Shown piece by piece: positions 26,428 to 35,661 of a stretch of DNA of 64,000 nt. The notes below the pieces were generated by a model. That model was not told where the DNA came from and did not search any database. It worked only from the letters and a program-made list of their open reading frames with translations. This stretch comes from Eutrophovita sp913057845. GTDB taxonomy: Bacteria; Pseudomonadota; Gammaproteobacteria; Burkholderiales; Eutrophovitaceae. Where the stretch lies: positions 62,001 to 126,000 of the forward strand of contig CAWUVH010000004.1 of the NCBI GenBank assembly GCA_963925895.1. The letters are read 5' to 3'. How positions within the stretch are numbered: position 1 is the stretch's first letter; every line of letters begins with the position of its first letter. The translations under genes and the position numbers were made by a program.

Positions 26428-29029
26428 CTGATTTTATTTTTGTTCTAGGCACGCTAAGTTTCTCGACGAGTTCGCTTTGTAGCCGTAAAGCCTCTCGAGA
26501 GCTACGCAACGCATCACCTGACACCAGGAGGGTATCCTCTACGCGCTCACCCATTGTGTTGATTTTCGCATTATGGATGTCAATGCGATATTCGGCTAAC
26601 GTCTGAGCGATGGCGTACAGCAAACCGGGGCGATCCGCACACGTGATTTGTAGGTAATAATTTAAACCGTTTTCATCGCCTCTTATTAGTACCTCTGGCT
26701 TGATGGGGAAGTATTTAAGTCTTCTGCTAACTCTTCCACTGATTGATTTAGGGAGCGAGCTCTGAGTAAGAACGATGGGCAATTCCTCTTCGATATACCG
26801 AATCATGTCTTGGTAGTGAATGTCGACTTCGCGATGAGTAAGCACCTGGAACGTATTGACGTAGTGATTATTTTTTGTGGTAAAAACTTTTGCCTCTACA
26901 ATGGAGAATTCAGTGTTGTCAAAAAAACCACAAATCTTTGCAAAGACCAAATTCTCATCTTCACCATGAATTACGACCTGCAACCCGTCCCCAATGGGCG
27001 ACAACCTTACTTTCACAAGGGGTTGCTTTCTATCCGCCTGAAAATTAAGAACGCGCGCATGCCATACGATGTCGCTCTCTTCGTGACGAATGAAATAGCT
27101 CTCATCTAATTTATTCCAAAGTTTATTGTATGCCTCTTTAGGAATGGCATAGGAGGACAGCTTAGCTTCTGCATTACGTTTTTTTCTCTCAATAATATTA
27201 CTGGGCCTAATCGAGTCAACCTTGATACGCTCTAGTGTGAGGTAATATAAATTTTCTAGCAGTTTCCCTTTCCATGCATTCCATACCTTGGGGCTTGTTC
27301 CTCGTATGTCGGCAACCGTTAGCAAATATAGTGCCTCCAAGCGGCGTTGCGTCTTCACAGACTTGACGAACTCGAGTACAACTGATGGATCAGAAAGGTC
27401 TCGCTTTTGAGCAATCGTTGACATATGTAAGTGGTTCTCAACCAACCATATGACTAATTTTGTATCTGTAGCACCTAGCCCGTGATGCTGGCAGAATCTT
27501 TCGGCATCCGCCATACCCAGCTTCGAGTGATCGCCACCTCGACCCTTGGCAATGTCGTGATACAAACCAGCGATATATAAGGTTTCAGGTCGCTTAAATG
27601 ATCCGATCAGCTTGCTACACAGAGGGAATTCGTGCGACATCTCTTGCACCGCGAACCGTCTCAGATTACGCACAACCATGAGAATGTGATCATCAACGGT
27701 GTATACGTGAAAAAGATCATGTTGTAATTGTCCGCATATTTTTCCGAATTCAGGCAAGTAGCGACCCAGTACTTCGTATTGGTTCATCAATTTCAGCGTA
27801 TGCGTCAAACCTACCTGCTTTTGAAAAAAGCTCAAAAAGGATTTTCTATTTTTCTCATCATTCCTAAATTCATCATTGATGAGTTTTTTGGCGTGCCAAA
27901 GTTCCTTGCGTGTACGAGCAGATATGCCTTTGATGTCACTATGTTCGTGTAGTACAGAAAAAAACCGAAGAATGCTATGAGGTCTCTTATTAAAAACAGC
28001 AGGACTCGTAGTCTCAAGGAAACTATTTCGAATTTGAAAATCTGCATCAATAATTATTGGATCTGCGTTGCTTGTTCCGTGAATCAACTCCGTGAGATGT
28101 TGTAATACGATGGATGATAGAAGGCTCACTGATTGGGACGCCTTAAAAACCACCTGCATCAATTGTTCCGTCTCCGGTTTTGCTTTCGTAGTTCGAAAGC
28201 CTAGATCAGCAGCGAGTAGTCTTTGAAAATCAAACAGCAATCGATCTTCTTTTCGCCCTGCCTTTAAATGTAAGAGGGTCCTGACAAGGCTAAGCGCCCG
28301 TTCATGTTTTTCGAGCTGAGCTTGTTCAGTTTTTGTGATGACTCCATTTTCTCTAAGACGCGCCCAGGTGGATCCGAAGCCAGCTGCTTGAGCAATCCAA
28401 AGAATAGTTTGAAGGTCACGCAATCCTCCTGGAGACTCTTTTAGGTTCGGTTCAAGATTTTGAGATGAATCGTTATAGCGACTATGGCGTTGCCGCAACT
28501 CGACGAGCTTTGCATCGCAGAAACGATGCTTGTCTATACGGTCCACAACTTGATTTTTAAATTGTGTGAAGAGTGATTTGGAGCCAACTAAAAACCTTGA
28601 CTCCATCAAATTGGTTTGTGTTGTGATGTCCTTTTCGGCTTCATTGACGCACTCTTTCAGTTTTCTCACACTGTGTCCGACGTCTAGGCCAATATCCCAT
28701 AGCAAGCTCACAAATGAGGCAATCACTGATTCCTCTTTTTTGTTTATAGCATTAGGGATAAGAATGAGCAGATCAACATCGGAGAAGGGGAATAAGGCGC
28801 CACGGCCATAACCACCCACGGCGACTAATGTCGCCTGCGTTGCCTTCAATCGTTCGTTCCAAAGAGATTTCAGCAGCGCATCAATTTGTCTCGAGTGACG
28901 TTCAAGAAGGGACGCGTAATCTGTCTTGCGGTCTAATTTTGAAAATAATCTCTGTTTTTTCTGTTTTATTTGCGTCCGAATATTTTGGATGTTGGCATCC
29001 ACGGATGAAACCGGTTTTGCTCTCACCAT
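26417..29029 (-). CDS. glnD: Bifunctional PII uridylyltransferase/uridylyl-removing enzyme
   Basis: 870-aa nitrogen sensor that modifies PII proteins in response to glutamine. Nucleotidyltransferase domain with GGYGRGALFPFSDVDLLIL (about 71-89; Asp-x-Asp), a GlnE/GlnD linker, the HD hydrolase domain (IAGLYHDIAKGRGGDHSKLG, about 497-516), and two C-terminal ACT domains (about 680-760 and 795-870) that bind glutamine. Length is typical. One base of overlap with the upstream map gene indicates a map-glnD operon. Confidence 0.96.
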   Translation of the reverse strand: MVRAKPVSSVDANIQNIRTQIKQKKQRLFSKLDRKTDYASLLERHSRQIDALLKSLWNERLKATQATLVAVGGYGRGALFPFSDVDLLILIPNAINKKEESVIASFVSLLWDIGLDVGHSVRKLKECVNEAEKDITTQTNLMESRFLVGSKSLFTQFKNQVVDRIDKHRFCDAKLVELRQRHSRYNDSSQNLEPNLKESPGGLRDLQTILWIAQAAGFGSTWARLRENGVITKTEQAQLEKHERALSLVRTLLHLKAGRKEDRLLFDFQRLLAADLGFRTTKAKPETEQLMQVVFKASQSVSLLSSIVLQHLTELIHGTSNADPIIIDADFQIRNSFLETTSPAVFNKRPHSILRFFSVLHEHSDIKGISARTRKELWHAKKLINDEFRNDEKNRKSFLSFFQKQVGLTHTLKLMNQYEVLGRYLPEFGKICGQLQHDLFHVYTVDDHILMVVRNLRRFAVQEMSHEFPLCSKLIGSFKRPETLYIAGLYHDIAKGRGGDHSKLGMADAERFCQHHGLGATDTKLVIWLVENHLHMSTIAQKRDLSDPSVVLEFVKSVKTQRRLEALYLLTVADIRGTSPKVWNAWKGKLLENLYYLTLERIKVDSIRPSNIIERKKRNAEAKLSSYAIPKEAYNKLWNKLDESYFIRHEESDIVWHARVLNFQADRKQPLVKVRLSPIGDGLQVVIHGEDENLVFAKICGFFDNTEFSIVEAKVFTTKNNHYVNTFQVLTHREVDIHYQDMIRYIEEELPIVLTQSSLPKSISGRVSRRLKYFPIKPEVLIRGDENGLNYYLQITCADRPGLLYAIAQTLAEYRIDIHNAKINTMGERVEDTLLVSGDALRSSREALRLQSELVEKLSVPRTKIKSATQ

Positions 29030-29838
29030 TAGACTTTAAATGACAATCCATCTGGAGGAAGTGGGGTTCCTTCGGACGTTGTCAACACCTCAAACCCTGT
29101 ATCGGTTACTAGAACCGTGTGTTCCCACTGGGCTGATAGTTGGTGGTCTTTGGTCACAATCGTCCAACCATCCGCCAATTGACGGATGTCTGATTTTCCT
29201 GCATTGATCATCGGTTCCACCGTGAAAATCATTCCTGGCGAAAGTTCTAGTCCCGTCCCAGCTTTGCCGTAATGAAGTACTTGTGGGTCCTCATGAAAGG
29301 TTGATCCGATGCCGTGCCCACAAAACTCCCGCACGACACTAAATCCAGCTGGCTCAGCCATTTTTTGTATGGCTGAACCAATGTCTCCCAAGCGAGCACC
29401 AGGTTTAATTTGCGAGATTCCTGTCCACATACAATCAAAGGTAATTGCAGCCAAACGACGACTTTGTATCGAAGGCTCTCCGACATGGAACATACGACTG
29501 GTATCGCCGTGATAGCCATCTTTGATCACTGTGATATCTATGTTGATGGAGTCACCATTTTTTAATTTTTTAGGTCCTGGGATACCATGACAAATGACGT
29601 GGTTGACCGACGTGCATACGGACTTGGGAAAGGGCGTGTATCCGGGTGGCGCGTAATTCAGCGGGGCAGGGATTGTCCCTTGAACATTGACCATGAAGTC
29701 ATGACATAAGGAGTCAAGCTCCTCGGTGGTAATGCCTGCACGAATCTTGGGTTGAATAAAATCGAGTACTTGAGATGCGAGCCTTCCAGCAACGCGCATT
29801 TTGGCAATCTCGTCATCCGTTTTGATTACTACTGTCAT
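29029..29838 (-). CDS. map: Methionine aminopeptidase type I
   Basis: 269-aa enzyme that removes the initiator methionine. Metal ligands are in place: Asp101 and Asp112 (NIDITVIKDGYHGDTSRMF), His175 (CGHGIGSTFHEDP), Glu208 (FTVEPMI) and Glu239 (AQWEHTVLV), with His84 in VICHGIPG. In many beta- and gammaproteobacteria map-glnD pairs diverge from rpsB-tsf; here rpsB is absent and a small secreted protein lies upstream instead. Confidence 0.96.
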   Translation of the reverse strand: MTVVIKTDDEIAKMRVAGRLASQVLDFIQPKIRAGITTEELDSLCHDFMVNVQGTIPAPLNYAPPGYTPFPKSVCTSVNHVICHGIPGPKKLKNGDSINIDITVIKDGYHGDTSRMFHVGEPSIQSRRLAAITFDCMWTGISQIKPGARLGDIGSAIQKMAEPAGFSVVREFCGHGIGSTFHEDPQVLHYGKAGTGLELSPGMIFTVEPMINAGKSDIRQLADGWTIVTKDHQLSAQWEHTVLVTDTGFEVLTTSEGTPLPPDGLSFKV

Positions 29839-29907
29839 ATAAATTACTTTATTTTATTAAGGTTGATCATACCATTCTAGCTAAACTTTACGGACATAAC
29901 CTAATGC

Positions 29908-30546
29908 TTACTGGGCGAAGATATGTGGCCCAGTTTTTAAAATGAGTGCATCAACTCGAATGTCGATTTGATCGAGTGTAGGGAAGTCAAAGAGGATCCA
30001 ATCAATCGTCTCATTCAATTGTTCATAATCGGGCATCGCTCTCCATCTGAGTAAGGGTGCATTCGAGTGACATGATTTATAGCAGCCCGACCCTAGCGGT
30101 TCCCAACGCCATCCTTCTGCACGCACTACTGCATAGATCATTTTCGCTAAATGCTCTTGAAGACCTTCGTCGAGTAAAGCGTCGTATACGATGTCACGCG
30201 CATCGCGCCACGGGGCCGTGGCCTGTACCGACTGACTGTGATAAATCAGCATAGTTTTCAGATAATCAAACTCGCTGGGCAAAGGTCTGACTTGTCTGAT
30301 TTCATCTGAGAGCAGATGAAGCGGGATCAAGCGGTTTGCCTCAGCGGTCCAGACCCCCCCCTGATTATCAACGTAATCAAACGCTCTAATGAGTTTCACA
30401 TGTTGCGAATGCTCTAATGTATTAATTTGTTCAATGACTGGCGTTCCCCGAAATTTTCCCGCATGAACGAGGCTATTTTTACTCGCGCAAATAATAATAA
30501 TACTCATTAAAATTAGATACTTATATTTATTTTTAAGTAAAATCAT
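29908..30546 (-). CDS. Hypothetical exported protein, possibly DUF1353-like
   Basis: 212-aa protein. Starting at the ATG used here gives a clear Sec signal peptide (KYKYLILMSIIIICASK, cleavage likely after VHA), while the longer reading frame adds 27 implausible residues. The mature part has ARDIVYDALLDEGLQEHLAKMIYAVVRA (shown here as ARDIVYDALLDEGLQ and AKMIYAVVRAEG), which resembles the helical pattern of DUF1353 proteins, though the usual histidine-aspartate motif is replaced by YHSQS. Also CYKSCHS, a possible metal or disulfide pair. Stands alone between map and the amidohydrolase. Function unknown. Confidence 0.55.
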   Translation of the reverse strand: MILLKNKYKYLILMSIIIICASKNSLVHAGKFRGTPVIEQINTLEHSQHVKLIRAFDYVDNQGGVWTAEANRLIPLHLLSDEIRQVRPLPSEFDYLKTMLIYHSQSVQATAPWRDARDIVYDALLDEGLQEHLAKMIYAVVRAEGWRWEPLGSGCYKSCHSNAPLLRWRAMPDYEQLNETIDWILFDFPTLDQIDIRVDALILKTGPHIFAQ

Positions 30547-30734
30547 TAAATGGTCTCTGCTTGTAATTGAGGGGTCCCTGCATTTAAAACTAAATGGGTT
30601 ATTTGCCAACAATTTAACGCGCTGCAATAAAGGAAACGCTTGACTTGAAATATAGAAGTTGTAACTTAATCTTTACTGTACATAAAAAATACGGTCTTAG
30701 GGGCGACTCGCATCACCTGTAGTAGAGCCGGCAA

Positions 30735-30758
30735 CTAAACAGTTAACTGATAGTTTAG
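30735..30758 (+). promoter_or_regulatory. Dyad upstream of the Tat amidohydrolase
   Basis: Outer arms CTAAAC and GTTTAG enclose the palindrome CAGTTAACTG. It ends about 28 bases before the ATG, just upstream of the GGGAGAGG ribosome site, so it could be a repressor site or a leader hairpin. No regulator gene is adjacent. Confidence 0.35.
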
Positions 30759-30786
30759 ATTCTGCATATGAAATGGGAGAGGTGTT

Positions 30787-32127
30787 ATGGAATTCAATGT
30801 TTTACAAGCACATAAGGGGCTTGATAAACAACTTGAGGAGCTAGGGTCAGACCCTTTCGAGGCAAACAGCGTCGGAACCTCATTGTTTATGACAGGCAAT
30901 ATGGGTCCGAAGATCAAAGTAAAAATGGGAGAGGCCGCTAAGAAAGCTGGTATGTCTCGACGGGATTTTTTCCGCTCATCTCTTGGCTTGAGCGCAGCGA
31001 TGATCGCGGCCAATGAAGTAACCGGAATGAAGTTCTTTGAAGTCGGTGCTGCTGAAGCGGCTGACGTAGCCGCGAAGGACGAGGCCATTCAAGTTGCTCG
31101 AGCGGGTAGTGACTTTATCGTGGATGTCCATACTCACGTATGTACGCGACCTGGCCATTACCAGTTGGGTGTAAATACGACTGAGCGTGGTATGTGGTTC
31201 GTTCAGTTGCTGGATGATCTGGGCAAAGCGTTTGGTTTGGAGAATGGCACACGTGACATGAATGTTGAAAACTACGGCAGGCTTATCCTACAAGAGAGTG
31301 ATACCACCGTTGGCATATTCAACCCATTCGGTTTCCGTGAGGATTACGGCGGGCGGGACATGATCCCAATGGAATATCAAGTAGGTGTTCGAGACCGATG
31401 GCCTGATAACACAATCATGTTGGCGGGTGGTTTAACGCCAAATCAGGGTGTGGATGAGACGCTTGAACGGCTCAACATGTACGCTGACCAATATCGAATC
31501 TCTGGATTGAAGCTCTACACATTTGATTCAACCGATAAAAAAGGTTGGTGGTTCGATGATGAAGCGTTGGCTTATCCTATTTGGGAAGAGTGCCGTCGCT
31601 TGGGCATTACGAACATTGGTTGTCACAAAGGTGTTCCGTTCGGACAGTTCTACGCCCGATATGCACACTGTGAAGACTTTGATGCAGCAGCGGATGACTT
31701 CTTAGACCTTAACTTTATTGCGTACCACTCAGCATGGCCATATCATAATGAGCTTGCTGCGTTGAAGGGCTTTAAGCCACAAAGAAAGAACCTCTATACA
31801 GAAATCGGTACAACCTTTGCCGCAACGGTTACCAGTAGACCGATTGAGTGCGCACACGTAATCGGCACACTCCTCCGTGATATTGGTCCAGACTATGTTC
31901 TTTGGGGTACGGATTCACTTCTTTGGGGTAACCCACAGTGGCAAATCGAAGCATTCAGAAACTTCCAAATCCCTGATGAACTCGTAGAGGGGCATGGATA
32001 TCCTAAGATTACGCCTGAAATTAGACGTAAAGTCCTAGGTGAAAATGCGGCCAGAATCTGGAATATTGATAAGCAAAAAGCAATGACTGCAAAGGCTGAC
32101 ATTGTAGCTAGCAAGGCATACGCTTAA
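30787..32127 (+). CDS. Amidohydrolase-family metal enzyme with internal Tat-like signal
   Basis: 446-aa TIM-barrel hydrolase of the amidohydrolase-2 type. Candidate metal ligands: VDVHTHV (about 117-123), NIGCHKGVP, and LWGTDSLLWGN near the C terminus. A twin-arginine-like motif SRRDFFRSSLG followed by a hydrophobic stretch lies at residues 57-75, not at the very N terminus; the first 55 residues (LGSDPFEANSVGTSLFMTGN and onward) are hydrophilic and unusual for an export signal. It may be exported by Tat with a long n-region. Strong GGGAGAGG ribosome site and dedicated terminator. Substrate unknown. Confidence 0.85.
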   Translation: MEFNVLQAHKGLDKQLEELGSDPFEANSVGTSLFMTGNMGPKIKVKMGEAAKKAGMSRRDFFRSSLGLSAAMIAANEVTGMKFFEVGAAEAADVAAKDEAIQVARAGSDFIVDVHTHVCTRPGHYQLGVNTTERGMWFVQLLDDLGKAFGLENGTRDMNVENYGRLILQESDTTVGIFNPFGFREDYGGRDMIPMEYQVGVRDRWPDNTIMLAGGLTPNQGVDETLERLNMYADQYRISGLKLYTFDSTDKKGWWFDDEALAYPIWEECRRLGITNIGCHKGVPFGQFYARYAHCEDFDAAADDFLDLNFIAYHSAWPYHNELAALKGFKPQRKNLYTEIGTTFAATVTSRPIECAHVIGTLLRDIGPDYVLWGTDSLLWGNPQWQIEAFRNFQIPDELVEGHGYPKITPEIRRKVLGENAARIWNIDKQKAMTAKADIVASKAYA

Positions 32128-32147
32128 GTTGTATCAACGAAGGTTTG

Positions 32148-32180
32148 GTGTGCCCCTTTCTGGGGGCACACTTTTTTTTT
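32148..32180 (+). terminator. Rho-independent terminator after the amidohydrolase
   Basis: Perfect 9-bp GC-rich stem GTGTGCCCC/GGGGCACAC with a six-base loop, followed by nine T residues. It separates the amidohydrolase from the FmdB gene, whose GTG start comes only 17 bases later, so the latter must rely on read-through or an overlapping promoter. Confidence 0.93.
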
Positions 32181-32196
32181 GCGAAAAGGAAATAGG

Positions 32197-32493
32197 GTGC
32201 CAACATACGAATACGCCTGTGATTCATGTCTAGTAATTTATAAAACCATGCACGGGATGAGTGAAGCTGGTCCGTCAGGCTGTCGGGGCTGCAAGGGCGA
32301 GCTCAGGAAGGTCATTTCTGCGCCCAGTTTGAACACACGCAATCACACAAGTCCAACAGAAGCAAAATATGCCAAGATGTCGGACGCAGAGGAAATTGCT
32401 CGGGAAAATGAATTACAAAAAGTATATCAGTCGATTTGGATGCCTGAGGAAGTCAAACACAGCCCCTGGGAAGATGATGACCACGACCACTGA
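32197..32493 (+). CDS. FmdB-family zinc ribbon protein
   Basis: 98-aa protein opening MPTYEYACDSC, the FmdB signature, with two cysteine pairs (CDSC near 8-11 and CRGC near 34-37) forming a zinc ribbon. FmdB was named from a formamidase regulator, but most members have no known role. A GTG start is chosen because it gives the canonical N terminus and follows AAAAGGAAAT. The acidic/histidine C terminus ends DDDHDH. Its stop overlaps the di-haem oxidoreductase start (TGATG). Confidence 0.86.
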   Translation: MPTYEYACDSCLVIYKTMHGMSEAGPSGCRGCKGELRKVISAPSLNTRNHTSPTEAKYAKMSDAEEIARENELQKVYQSIWMPEEVKHSPWEDDDHDH

Positions 32494-33917
32494 TGCTCGA
32501 CGCGCTTAAGACCAAAAAAAAATTATGGTTTGCGGCGGCTCTTCTCTGTGTGAGTCAGCACGCTTACAGCGATGCCAGTCCTCAGGGTCTAGAGAATTCC
32601 GGTGGGTTATTAACCACCACTGAGACCGGTGAATTATCGTTCACAATGCCGTACGCCGCGTTAACGGCTAAATTAGGTAAGAAGTTTATAAAAGGCCATG
32701 AACAATTTAATGAGTTGTGGGTGCTTGCGCCTGCACCTGGAATTTGGGGGTTAGGCCCAACATTTAATGAAGCTAATTGTGCGGGGTGTCACCCTAACAA
32801 CAGTCGAGCACGACCTGTTGCTGATGGAGCAACGGTAGAAAACGGCAGTGTGATTAAGCTTGGGTATCGTCGACTTGACGGCGTCGTCTTGCCTTCTCAC
32901 CCATGGTATGGCGATCAATTGCAAAATAGGGCAGCTGAGAATCGTGTGCCTATAGAAGGTGGCGCGACAGTTAGTTATGAAGTGAGTATTTTTGAATATC
33001 CCGATAAAACTACTGTTGCGCTTAAGCGACCTTTAATCGACATAAGAAACCTTAACTTTGGTGACATAAATGACGCGACTCTTACTTCCATGAGGATAGC
33101 CCCACAAGTGATCGGGCTGGGTCTTTTAGAATGGGTTCCCGATGCGTCTTTACTAAATATTGTCGCTGAGCAAAAAGAGGGAGGGCTATCAGGGCGACCG
33201 AACTATGTTATCGACTTGGAGACGGAAGACGTCGTAATTGGTCGATTTGGGTGGAAGGCTTCACAACCCAATTTAAAACAACAAACTGCATCAGCCTTTC
33301 ACTCAGATATTGGGGCAACGACCTTCTTTTTTTCTGAAAAAAATTGCCCTGAGGTTCAAACCAAATGTCGCGAGCTTCCATCAGCCGCAAAGTGTGGTGG
33401 GCAGGGTGGGTGCACGGGAAATAATTTTAGACCAGAGGTTTTACCCAGTCGGTTGAGTAATATCACCACCTATTTGCAAGCTCTTAACATTCCACAACGC
33501 CGCATTAATGATCAGGAAAAAACTCTAGCTGGGGAGACGTTATTTAGCCAGGTCGGGTGCGCCGGATGTCATGTGCCAACTTTAAAAACCGGAAGCAAAA
33601 GCCCCATTAAAGCACTCAGGAATATGTCGTTTCATCCTTACACAGACTTATTGATCCATGACATGGGTGAAAAACTCGCTGATCATCGACCGGAAGGTTC
33701 AGCTGACGGTCAAGAATGGCGAACGCCACCTCTGTGGGGTATTGGTTTGCTGAGCGCAATTTCAGGTCATTTGGGCTTACTGCACGACGGACGTGCACAA
33801 TCCGTTGAAGAAGCCATTCTGTGGCATGGTGGTGAGGCGGAAAAGACTCGTAAACGATTCACCAACTTGACTAAATCTGAGCGAGAGAGTGTTATTGAAT
33901 TTATTAACTCGTTATGA
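32493..33917 (+). CDS. Di-haem oxidoreductase (DUF1111/thiol oxidoreductase-like)
   Basis: 474-aa exported c-type cytochrome. Sec signal peptide at 1-27, haem motifs CAGCH at 96-100 (in LGPTFNEANCAGCHPNNSRA, split as LGPTFNEAN and CAGCH) and at 356-360 (FSQVGCAGCHVPT). Length and the ELWVLAP...GLGPTFN region match the di-haem oxidoreductase family often found with imelysin or peroxidase-like systems; it is related to bacterial MauG/CcpA-type proteins. A cysteine-rich stretch near 286-308 may form disulfides. Translationally coupled to FmdB. Electron partner unknown. Confidence 0.88.
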   Translation: MLDALKTKKKLWFAAALLCVSQHAYSDASPQGLENSGGLLTTTETGELSFTMPYAALTAKLGKKFIKGHEQFNELWVLAPAPGIWGLGPTFNEANCAGCHPNNSRARPVADGATVENGSVIKLGYRRLDGVVLPSHPWYGDQLQNRAAENRVPIEGGATVSYEVSIFEYPDKTTVALKRPLIDIRNLNFGDINDATLTSMRIAPQVIGLGLLEWVPDASLLNIVAEQKEGGLSGRPNYVIDLETEDVVIGRFGWKASQPNLKQQTASAFHSDIGATTFFFSEKNCPEVQTKCRELPSAAKCGGQGGCTGNNFRPEVLPSRLSNITTYLQALNIPQRRINDQEKTLAGETLFSQVGCAGCHVPTLKTGSKSPIKALRNMSFHPYTDLLIHDMGEKLADHRPEGSADGQEWRTPPLWGIGLLSAISGHLGLLHDGRAQSVEEAILWHGGEAEKTRKRFTNLTKSERESVIEFINSL

Positions 33918-34080
33918 AACTCTCAGATAATCGTGCGTTATTCCACGCTGGTGCGCATCTGCAGGTTTATACTATTTCAGTTGCCAGCGCATAAGCCTTC
34001 TAAGGTGTAGGTAAGGGCGTCCTAACCATTGTAGTCGGCTGTATGTGTCAGACTGACTGAGGGTGTTGCTGGCGGCAACC
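33918..34080. other. Spacer with a partial copy of a downstream 3' end
   Basis: Short gap between convergent genes. Bases 33930-33964 match 34893-34927 at about 26 of 35 positions (shared ATCGTGC and CGCATCT), the latter being the 3' end of the small coiled-coil protein. A GTTGC/GCAAC hairpin lies at 34065-34079, next to the exonuclease stop. Confidence 0.35.
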
Positions 34081-34737
34081 TCAAACGCTCAGAGCCTTTC
34101 TCAAGTAAGGGTCGATATCGCCTTGCTTCAACAACCACGCTTTGTAGTCACTCGGCACATCTGCTAGCAATGAGCCTTTGTGTTTTCCAAATGGCATCGT
34201 GGTTGGTATTCTAGCCTTCTCAGACTCGGCGTATAAAGCTTCCACAGCGTTTATCCCTAGTTGCTGGCAAATGTGATTTAGGATTGCTGCGCAGATACCC
34301 ACATCAATGAGTGCCGAATGGGCATTTCGTAACTGCTCACGTGCTGTGTTGCGCTCTAAGTAATAGAGGAGAGCGCTCTGACTGTGGCTGTCTAAATTAG
34401 GCCAAAGCTTTCTGGCCAGAGATAATGTGCAAACGCGTTTGACCTCAGGTTTGCCAATTACTCCCCAGTCGAAGTCCACGTTATGGCCAATGATGTAGTC
34501 CACATGCTCGGGCAGAGTGAAGCTTGCCGCTAATGGGCAATCAACCAATTCTTCGTCCATGATGTGATGGGTAGCTAAGGCCCCCAAGGAAATGGGCTTT
34601 TCAGGGTTGTAACGCTGCACAAAAGGATTAGTAAAAGTAAAGGGTGCAAAGCTTTCAAGCTCAACCCAAGCAGCTTCTATCAATATGGGTTCTTTTATGC
34701 CTGTAGCTTCGGTGTCAAAAATAATGGTGTTGTTCAT
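34081..34737 (-). CDS. exoX: DEDDh 3'-5' exonuclease (ExoX-like)
   Basis: 218-aa exonuclease resembling E. coli ExoX, which degrades single-stranded DNA in mismatch repair. Exo I motif FDTEATG (Asp8, Glu10; the usual TETTG is TEATG), Exo II HNVDFDWGVIG, Exo III NAHSALIDVGICAAIL with the DEDDh histidine and aspartate. The C terminus (MPFGKHKGSLLADVPSDYKA) is a DUF3820-type extension common in ExoX-like proteins. Monocistronic. Confidence 0.85.
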   Translation of the reverse strand: MNNTIIFDTEATGIKEPILIEAAWVELESFAPFTFTNPFVQRYNPEKPISLGALATHHIMDEELVDCPLAASFTLPEHVDYIIGHNVDFDWGVIGKPEVKRVCTLSLARKLWPNLDSHSQSALLYYLERNTAREQLRNAHSALIDVGICAAILNHICQQLGINAVEALYAESEKARIPTTMPFGKHKGSLLADVPSDYKAWLLKQGDIDPYLRKALSV

Positions 34738-34904
34738 ACGATCATATTTTAGAAGAGTAAATTAATATTGTAGCGCTAGATCTTTACGCTACTGCGCGAA
34801 AACTCTGTTTTTTATCTGTTGGAATAATGAGCCAGGAAACACTCAAGTGTGAGCGCTTTACCGATTTGATTAACCTTCTATAACTCTATCCTAAAAATCG
34901 TGCA

Positions 34905-35207
34905 TTATTTTCCGCAGGATCGCATCTCCACTCTTATGTTTTTGAGGTTTATTGCGCAAAGATTCAGTTTTTTATCACTCATTTTCAATTTAGCGCGTAA
35001 ATCATCAACGTCAAACCTCAGCTCAGCATTATTTATTTCCAAACGCTGTATTTGTTCCATTAAGTCGGAAATATTTTTATTTTTACAGGTAACTGTTACG
35101 TCCTCGCAACCTGCGTGAGAAACAGTACTGACTGATAAAAAAACCCCTATCAAAGTGCCTCTTAGTACTTTGTGAAACAGTCGTTTGTATTCATGCTGGT
35201 TAGTCAT
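34905..35207 (-). CDS. Hypothetical small secreted coiled-coil protein
   Basis: 100-aa protein with a likely Sec signal (VLRGTLIGVFLSVSTVSHAG, cleavage after SHA), then a heptad-like helical stretch (residues about 47-80, ISDLMEQIQRLEINNAEL and onward) and four cysteines, two of them near the mature N terminus (CEDVTVTCK). Probable coiled coil in the periplasm. GGGAGTAAAG ribosome site. Thirteen bases downstream of the next secreted protein, so probably an operon. Not recognised. Confidence 0.6.
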   Translation of the reverse strand: MTNQHEYKRLFHKVLRGTLIGVFLSVSTVSHAGCEDVTVTCKNKNISDLMEQIQRLEINNAELRFDVDDLRAKLKMSDKKLNLCAINLKNIRVEMRSCGK

Positions 35208-35220
35208 CTTTACTCCCTAG

Positions 35221-35661
35221 TTAATCACAAAAATAGCCTGTCATAAATTTCACATACTCATTCCATTCTGAATAGGCCCATCTTTGCCTGTTTGTTTTGA
35301 TGCTTTCCCTCTTAATCAGGTCAACAGCCTCTGGTTTGGCATAATAATCATATGAAATTTCTCGTATCCGCAACTGATGACAATCAATTTCAAAATGTGT
35401 GACAAAAGATTTAATCCCGTCATGAACCTGTGATAATTCACGCAACTCATCAATGAGAAATCGCTCCTTAGGTTCTACGATTTGATGCAATTTCCACAGA
35501 ATTTCATCGCCATTTTCCAAGACCAATACAGGGGACCAGTCTTCGGCGCGGACGTAAGGAGGCGCGGTTAGGTATGTGACAGACACGACGAGGACAATGA
35601 GGCATCTGATCATCTTGACTAAATGTTTTTTTAAAGATGAAACTAACTGATCTGAGATCAT
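35221..35661 (-). CDS. Hypothetical exported protein, surface-adhesin-E-like
   Basis: 146-aa protein with an N-terminal hydrophobic signal segment (MIRCLIVLVVSVTYLTAPPY) preceded by a basic n-region. The ATG used overlaps the upstream stop (ATGA). The mature part contains FEIDCHQLRIREISYDYYA, weakly like the cysteine-bearing strand of surface-adhesin protein E domains, and ends with a single cysteine (YFCD), so a Cys-Cys disulfide is likely. Family call is tentative. Confidence 0.5.
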   Translation of the reverse strand: MISDQLVSSLKKHLVKMIRCLIVLVVSVTYLTAPPYVRAEDWSPVLVLENGDEILWKLHQIVEPKERFLIDELRELSQVHDGIKSFVTHFEIDCHQLRIREISYDYYAKPEAVDLIKRESIKTNRQRWAYSEWNEYVKFMTGYFCD

